Part shown: positions 17,169-17,792 of the stretch, piece after piece
How the letters are laid out: every line of letters begins with the position of its first letter
Position numbering within the stretch: position 1 is the first letter of the stretch
Origin: an uncultured Proteiniphilum sp.
Lineage (GTDB): Bacteria; Bacteroidota; Bacteroidia; Bacteroidales; Dysgonomonadaceae
Direction: 5' to 3'
NCBI RefSeq assembly: GCF_937873925.1
Contig: NZ_CALNAT010000152.1
Location: 1-17,792 of the forward strand
DNA: 17,792 nucleotides
The notes under the pieces: model-generated
What the model saw: the letters and a program-made list of their open reading frames with translations, nothing else
What the model was told of the DNA's origin: nothing
Databases searched by the model: none
Position numbers and translations under genes: made by a program

Positions 17169-17217
17169 ACTGTGTGTTCCGAAGCGATTATTGCTCCGGT
17201 ACGGTCTCTTGAAGAGG

Positions 17218-17792
17218 TTACCCTTCCGGGGTAGCCTCCTGAAACAGGTTACTGCGATTATTGGCGCTCAGTTTCTCAAAATCGTCGCGTGAACCTACTA
17301 CCAGCCTGTCGAATTCCCGTTGACCGGTACCGGCAGGAATGAGGTGACCAACGATCACATTCTCCTTCAGACCTTCGAGGGTGTCGGTCTTGCCGTTGAT
17401 GGCAGCATCGTTCAACACCTTGGTTGTTTCCTGGAACGAAGCGGCAGACATGAAACTGGTTGTCTGAAGAGCTGCACGCGTGATTCCCTGCAATACCTGG
17501 TTGGCTGTTGCGGGGATGGCATCACGAGCCTCCACCTTTTTCAGGTCACGACGAGTCAGCGAGCTATTCTCGTCACGCAGTTTGCGTACGGTCACCATCT
17601 GTCCTGGTTCGAATGTCTGTGAATCGCCAGCGTCCATGATCACTTTCTTACCCCAGATGCGGTCATTCTCTTCCATCATCTCGTGCTTGTCGACCAGTTG
17701 CTGTTCGAGGAAACGGGTATCTCCCGGATCCATTACTTCCACCTTGCGCATCATCTGACGAACAATCACCTCAAAGTGCTTGTCGTTGATCT
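17218..17792 (-). CDS. rpoC: RNA polymerase beta' subunit, C-terminal end (5' end outside window)
   Basis: RpoC is the beta' subunit of the core RNA polymerase and carries, in its lost N-terminal and middle parts, the catalytic Mg site. The frame is open to the right edge (INDKHFEVIVRQMMRK), so the GTG at 17769 is an internal Val. The last about 191 residues are present. Recognisable are HFEVIVRQMMRKVEV and the highly conserved block SFMSAASFQETTKVLNDAAI, then GLKENVIVGHLIPAGTG, which sit near the end of beta' close to the bridge to omega. The short variable acidic tail ends QEATPEG. It is a core gene with higher GC than the PUL and is followed by the terminator at 17134-17168. Confidence 0.98.
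   Translation of the reverse strand, partial: INDKHFEVIVRQMMRKVEVMDPGDTRFLEQQLVDKHEMMEENDRIWGKKVIMDAGDSQTFEPGQMVTVRKLRDENSSLTRRDLKKVEARDAIPATANQVLQGITRAALQTTSFMSAASFQETTKVLNDAAINGKTDTLEGLKENVIVGHLIPAGTGQREFDRLVVGSRDDFEKLSANNRSNLFQEATPEG

Noticed and set aside
1..17792. CRISPR arrays, tRNA or rRNA genes, insertion sequences
   Set aside because: I looked for regular spaced repeats, cloverleaf-like blocks, transposase motifs and terminal repeats on both strands and saw none.

Overview
The window looks like a Bacteroidota (Bacteroidales-type) chromosome. The evidence is a SusC/SusD pair, a DUF3823 lipoprotein, a hybrid two-component system (HTCS) regulator, lipoprotein signals ending in a lipobox Cys, and sequences matching the Bacteroides -7 promoter element TAnnTTTG. 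It holds one compact polysaccharide utilization locus (PUL) between two housekeeping genes that are cut by the window edges: the 3' part of ppk1 (left, + strand) and the 3' part of rpoC (right, - strand, followed by a strong intrinsic terminator).

Layout from left to right: ppk1 3' end (1-803, +); a decayed GH16 C-terminal remnant (about 823-1068, -); then a six-gene minus-strand operon read from high to low coordinates: SusC-like TonB-dependent transporter (8400-11654), SusD-like glycan-binding lipoprotein (6460-8388), DUF3823 lipoprotein (5678-6433), a secreted protein with a predicted alpha/alpha-barrel (3377-5590), a secreted protein of unknown family (2311-3357), and a GH43 lipoprotein glycosidase (1155-2282). 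Gaps inside the operon are 11 to 87 bp. Upstream lies a 370-bp regulatory gap with a candidate -7 element and repeats, then the complete HTCS sensor-regulator (12025-16029, -). Ahead of it is a frameshifted small lipoprotein gene (about 16043-16460, -), a 250-bp gap with a CRP/FNR-shaped palindrome, a frameshifted AraC-type C-terminal fragment (16713-17032, +), the rpoC terminator, and rpoC.

Inferred working model: the HTCS periplasmic propeller senses an oligosaccharide and its cytoplasmic AraC domain activates the susC promoter. SusD and DUF3823 capture glycan at the cell surface and SusC imports it. The GH43 enzyme, probably an arabinofuranosidase or xylosidase, and the barrel protein trim it. 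The only clearly assigned intact glycosidase is GH43. An arabinose- or xylose-containing glycan is therefore the best guess, and the GH16 remnant hints that the ancestral locus also cut a beta-glucan or galactan backbone.

Three broken genes (GH16, lipoprotein, AraC) sit at the two edges of the PUL. The PUL also looks more AT-rich than ppk1. This suggests an accessory island that was inserted and remodelled between core genes. No tRNA, rRNA, CRISPR array, transposase or integrase was seen.
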